Origin: Streptomyces guryensis
Lineage (GTDB): Bacteria; Actinomycetota; Actinomycetes; Streptomycetales; Streptomycetaceae
Reading direction: 5' to 3'
Length of the DNA: 64,000 nucleotides
Assembly: GCF_021261325.1 (NCBI RefSeq)
Contig: NZ_JAJSBI010000003.1
Location: 310,001-374,000 of the forward strand
The notes under the pieces were generated by a model. It saw nothing but the letters and a program-made list of their open reading frames with translations. It searched no databases and was not told the origin of the DNA. The translations under genes were made by a program, and so were the position numbers. Of the stretch, positions 61,676-64,000 are shown in pieces. Position 1 is the stretch's first letter; each line of letters starts with the position of its first letter.

Positions 61676-62659
61676 ATGCTGCTCGAAGTGCGGGACCTGC
61701 ACGTGGAGTTCCGGACCCGGGACGGGGTCGCCAAGGCCGTCAACGGGGTCGACTACGGCGTGGACGCCGGGGAGACCCTCGCGGTGCTCGGTGAGTCCGG
61801 GTCGGGGAAGTCCGTCACCGCGCAGGCGATCATGGGCATCCTCGACATTCCGCCCGGGAGGATCACGGGCGGCGAGGTCCTCTTCCAGGGCAGGGACCTG
61901 CTGAAGCTGAAGGAGGAGGAGCGCAGGAAGGTCCGCGGCGCCGAGATGGCCATGATCTTCCAGGACGCGCTGTCCTCCCTCAACCCGGTGCTCCCCGTGG
62001 GCGACCAGCTCGGCGAGATGTTCGTCGTGCACCGGGGGATGTCGCGCAAGGACGCGCGTGCGAAGGCCGTCGAGCTGATGGAGCGGGTGCGGATCCCGGC
62101 CGCCAAGGAGCGGGTCAAGGACTACCCGCACCAGTTCTCCGGCGGTATGCGCCAGCGCATCATGATCGCGATGGCGCTGGCACTGGAGCCCGCCCTGATC
62201 ATCGCCGACGAACCGACGACGGCGCTGGACGTCACCGTCCAGGCCCAGGTCATGGACCTGCTCGCCGAGTTGCAGCGCGAGTACAACATGGGGCTCATCC
62301 TGATCACCCACGACCTCGGCGTGGTCGCCGACGTCGCCGACAGGATCGCCGTGATGTACGCGGGCCGGATCGTCGAGTCGGCCCCGGTGCACGACATCTA
62401 CAAAGTGCCCGCGCACCCGTACACCAAGGGCCTGCTGGAGTCGATCCCGCGGCTCGACCAGAAGGGCGAGGAGCTCTACGCCATCAAGGGCCTGCCGCCC
62501 AACCTCATGCACATCCCGCCGGGCTGCGCCTTCCACCCCCGCTGCCCGATGGCCCAGGACGTGTGCCGGACCGACGAGCCGCCGCTCTACGAGGTGAACG
62601 GTGAGGAGCCGGCCCGGCGCAGTGCCTGCCACTTCTGGAGGGAGTGCATGAATGGCTGA
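61676..62659 (+). CDS. Oligopeptide ABC transporter ATPase DppD-like (operon C)
   Basis: 327 residues, ATG at 61676. Walker A GESGSGKS, signature FSGGMRQR, Walker [14 protein letters not shown]-terminal cysteines [15 protein letters not shown]. Very similar to the operon A DppD-like protein over the whole length, and its stop overlaps the next start by 8 bases. Confidence 0.92.
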   Translation: MLLEVRDLHVEFRTRDGVAKAVNGVDYGVDAGETLAVLGESGSGKSVTAQAIMGILDIPPGRITGGEVLFQGRDLLKLKEEERRKVRGAEMAMIFQDALSSLNPVLPVGDQLGEMFVVHRGMSRKDARAKAVELMERVRIPAAKERVKDYPHQFSGGMRQRIMIAMALALEPALIIADEPTTALDVTVQAQVMDLLAELQREYNMGLILITHDLGVVADVADRIAVMYAGRIVESAPVHDIYKVPAHPYTKGLLESIPRLDQKGEELYAIKGLPPNLMHIPPGCAFHPRCPMAQDVCRTDEPPLYEVNGEEPARRSACHFWRECMNG

Positions 62660-63692
62660 GTCGATTCTGCAGGTCAGCGGGCTCGTCAAGCACTACCCGC
62701 TCACCCAGGGGATTCTCTTCAAGAAGCAGGTCGGCGCGGTGAAGGCCGTCGACGGCGTGGACTTCGAACTCGCCCGCGGCGAAACCCTCGGCATCGTCGG
62801 CGAGTCCGGCTGCGGCAAGTCGACCGTCGCCAAGATGCTGGTCAACCTGGAGAAGCCGACCGAGGGGGAGATCCGCTACAGGGGCGAGGACATCGCCAAG
62901 CTGTCCGGCAAGGCCCTGCGATCCGTGCGGCGCAACATCCAGATGGTCTTCCAGGACCCGTACACCTCCCTCAACCCCCGTATGACCGTGGGCGACATCA
63001 TCGGGGAGCCGTACGAGATCCACCCCGAGGTGGCGCCCAAGGGCGACCGGCGCACGAAGGTCCAGGAGCTGCTGGACGTCGTGGGGCTCAACCCCGAGTA
63101 CATCAACCGCTATCCGCACCAGTTCTCCGGCGGCCAGCGCCAACGCATCGGCATCGCACGGGGGTTGGCGCTGCGCCCCGAGATCATCGTCGCCGACGAA
63201 CCGGTCTCCGCCCTGGACGTGTCCGTGCAGGCCCAGGTCATCAACCTGATGGACCGGCTGCAGAGCGAGTTCGAGCTGTCCTACGTCTTCATCGCGCACG
63301 ACCTGTCGATCGTCCGGCACATCTCGGACCGGGTCGGGGTGATGTACCTCGGGCGGATCGTGGAGACCGGCAAGGACGCCGAGATCTACGACCATCCGAC
63401 ACATCCCTACACACAGGCGCTGCTGTCCGCCGTCCCCGTGCCCGACCCGGTGGCGCGGGAGCACCGGGAGCGGATCATCCTGGCGGGCGATGTGCCGTCA
63501 CCGACGAACATCCCCTCCGGCTGCCGCTTCCGGACGCGGTGCTGGAAGGCGCAGGAGCGGTGCGCGCTGGAGGTTCCGCTGCTGGCGGTGCCGGCCGGGT
63601 TCCGGTACGTGGGAGGTCCGGCAGCGCATGACTCGGCCTGCCACTTCGCGGAGGAGAAGGCAGTGGTGGGGAACGGCAACGGACCGGGGTGA
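62652..63692 (+). CDS. Oligopeptide ABC transporter ATPase DppF-like (operon C)
   Basis: 346 residues, ATG at 62652. Walker [10 protein letters not shown], signature FSGGQRQR, Walker [14 protein letters not shown]-terminal cysteines [16 protein letters not shown]. It lacks the acidic N-terminal extension of the operon A protein. A strong hairpin begins inside its last codons. Confidence 0.92.
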   Translation: MAESILQVSGLVKHYPLTQGILFKKQVGAVKAVDGVDFELARGETLGIVGESGCGKSTVAKMLVNLEKPTEGEIRYRGEDIAKLSGKALRSVRRNIQMVFQDPYTSLNPRMTVGDIIGEPYEIHPEVAPKGDRRTKVQELLDVVGLNPEYINRYPHQFSGGQRQRIGIARGLALRPEIIVADEPVSALDVSVQAQVINLMDRLQSEFELSYVFIAHDLSIVRHISDRVGVMYLGRIVETGKDAEIYDHPTHPYTQALLSAVPVPDPVAREHRERIILAGDVPSPTNIPSGCRFRTRCWKAQERCALEVPLLAVPAGFRYVGGPAAHDSACHFAEEKAVVGNGNGPG

Positions 63693-63711
63693 CATGCGCA
63701 CCCCGGTCCGT
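63679..63711 (+). terminator. Terminator after peptide operon C
   Basis: Perfect 13-base arms ACGGACCGGGGTG (63679-63691) / CACCCCGGTCCGT (63699-63711) around a 7-base loop; the left arm includes most of the final stop codon (63690-63692). A short T tract follows. It also separates operon C from the converging peptidase gene. Confidence 0.85.
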
Positions 63712-63819
63712 TTACGGCACCCGCACGGCCGTACGCTGTTCAGCCTCGCGCGTCCGTATATCGGTACGGCTACCTCGAAGTTGCCTGCGTGTTAACGCGG
63801 TTCGGGCGGGTTTGCGTTG

Positions 63820-64000
63820 TTATACGAGCGAACGCTTCAGGAAGTCCAGCTGGAGCCGCAGCAGGTTCTCGGCGACCGACTCCTGCGGGGTCATGTGCGT
63901 GACGCCGGACAGCGGCAGCACCTCGTGCGGGCGGCCGGCGGCCAGCAGGGCCGAGGACAGCCGCAGGGAGTGGGCGACCACCACATTGTCGTCGGCGAAA
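63820..64000 (-). CDS. S9 family prolyl oligopeptidase-type peptidase, C-terminal end (partial)
   Basis: The minus-strand frame is open from the window edge to TAA (complement of 63820-63822), 59 residues visible. The sequence ADDNVVVAHSLRLSSALLAA and VLPLSGVTHMTPQESVAENL is the C-terminal end of S9 family (DPP IV/acylaminoacyl-peptidase) alpha/beta hydrolases; the Asp and His of the catalytic triad fall in these two blocks. The start lies beyond the window. Confidence 0.8.
   Translation of the reverse strand, partial: FADDNVVVAHSLRLSSALLAAGRPHEVLPLSGVTHMTPQESVAENLLRLQLDFLKRSLV

Noticed and set aside
60533..62689. 718-codon minus-strand frame opposite operon C
   Set aside because: Antisense shadow of the permease and ATPase genes, whose Walker and permease motifs are on the plus strand.

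Overview
The window is high-GC actinobacterial DNA, almost certainly a Streptomyces chromosome. The support is many GTG/TTG starts, GGAGG-type ribosome sites, ATGA/GTGA start-stop overlaps, and genus-typical families (DUF397 with a DUF5753 HTH protein and an RsbW-like ATPase, a SpoIIE phosphatase, a DUF4190/septum-formation protein, bldK-like oligopeptide transporters). No rRNA, tRNA or CRISPR was found.

1-13.9 kb is accessory. It starts inside a carboxylesterase gene, followed by a quinone-oxidoreductase-like MDR gene. Next comes a minus-strand operon (7987 to 2078): an argininosuccinate-lyase homologue, a PhyH-type Fe(II)/2-oxoglutarate oxygenase, two ATP-grasp ligases and an MFS exporter. 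This looks like a compact amino-acid or dipeptide natural-product cluster whose product I cannot name. A UbiA-family gene, a LuxR-type regulator, a LysR/SDR pair and a SMP-30-like/MarR pair with a perfect palindromic operator follow.

14-25.8 kb has a septum-formation-type membrane protein, a GntR regulator and a small SPOR protein. It also has the clearest structural event: an 8.6-kb element (about 16886-25490) inserted in a NUDIX hydrolase gene exactly at its Nudix box. The halves at 16775 and 25493 rejoin in frame across a shared CCGGC. The element has imperfect terminal inverted repeats, three translationally coupled tyrosine-recombinase-type genes plus a DUF6262/TnpC-like gene, and cargo: a MATE efflux pump, a divergent PadR regulator with a 15-bp perfect inverted-repeat operator, and a second NUDIX hydrolase.

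25.9-43.7 kb is mostly conserved chromosome: an RsbW-like ATPase and a large PAS/GAF/PP2C phosphatase bracketed by an inverted intergenic repeat; a TPM-family protein that seems to lack its TPM domain; a membrane-anchored GH18-like protein; a succinate dehydrogenase/fumarate reductase operon; an orphan peptide-binding lipoprotein; typA/bipA; and the DUF397/HTH/ATPase trio.

43.8-64 kb holds three complete five-gene oligopeptide ABC transporter operons: A on plus (44214-50057), B on minus (50342-56197), C on plus (58135-63692). A and C share gene order and the same 8-bp overlaps, so they look like duplicates. B is divergent and has a membrane-anchored rather than lipidated binding protein. Between B and C lie a decayed amidohydrolase gene and a secreted protein with an aerolysin-like strand pattern. 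The window ends inside an S9-family peptidase gene.
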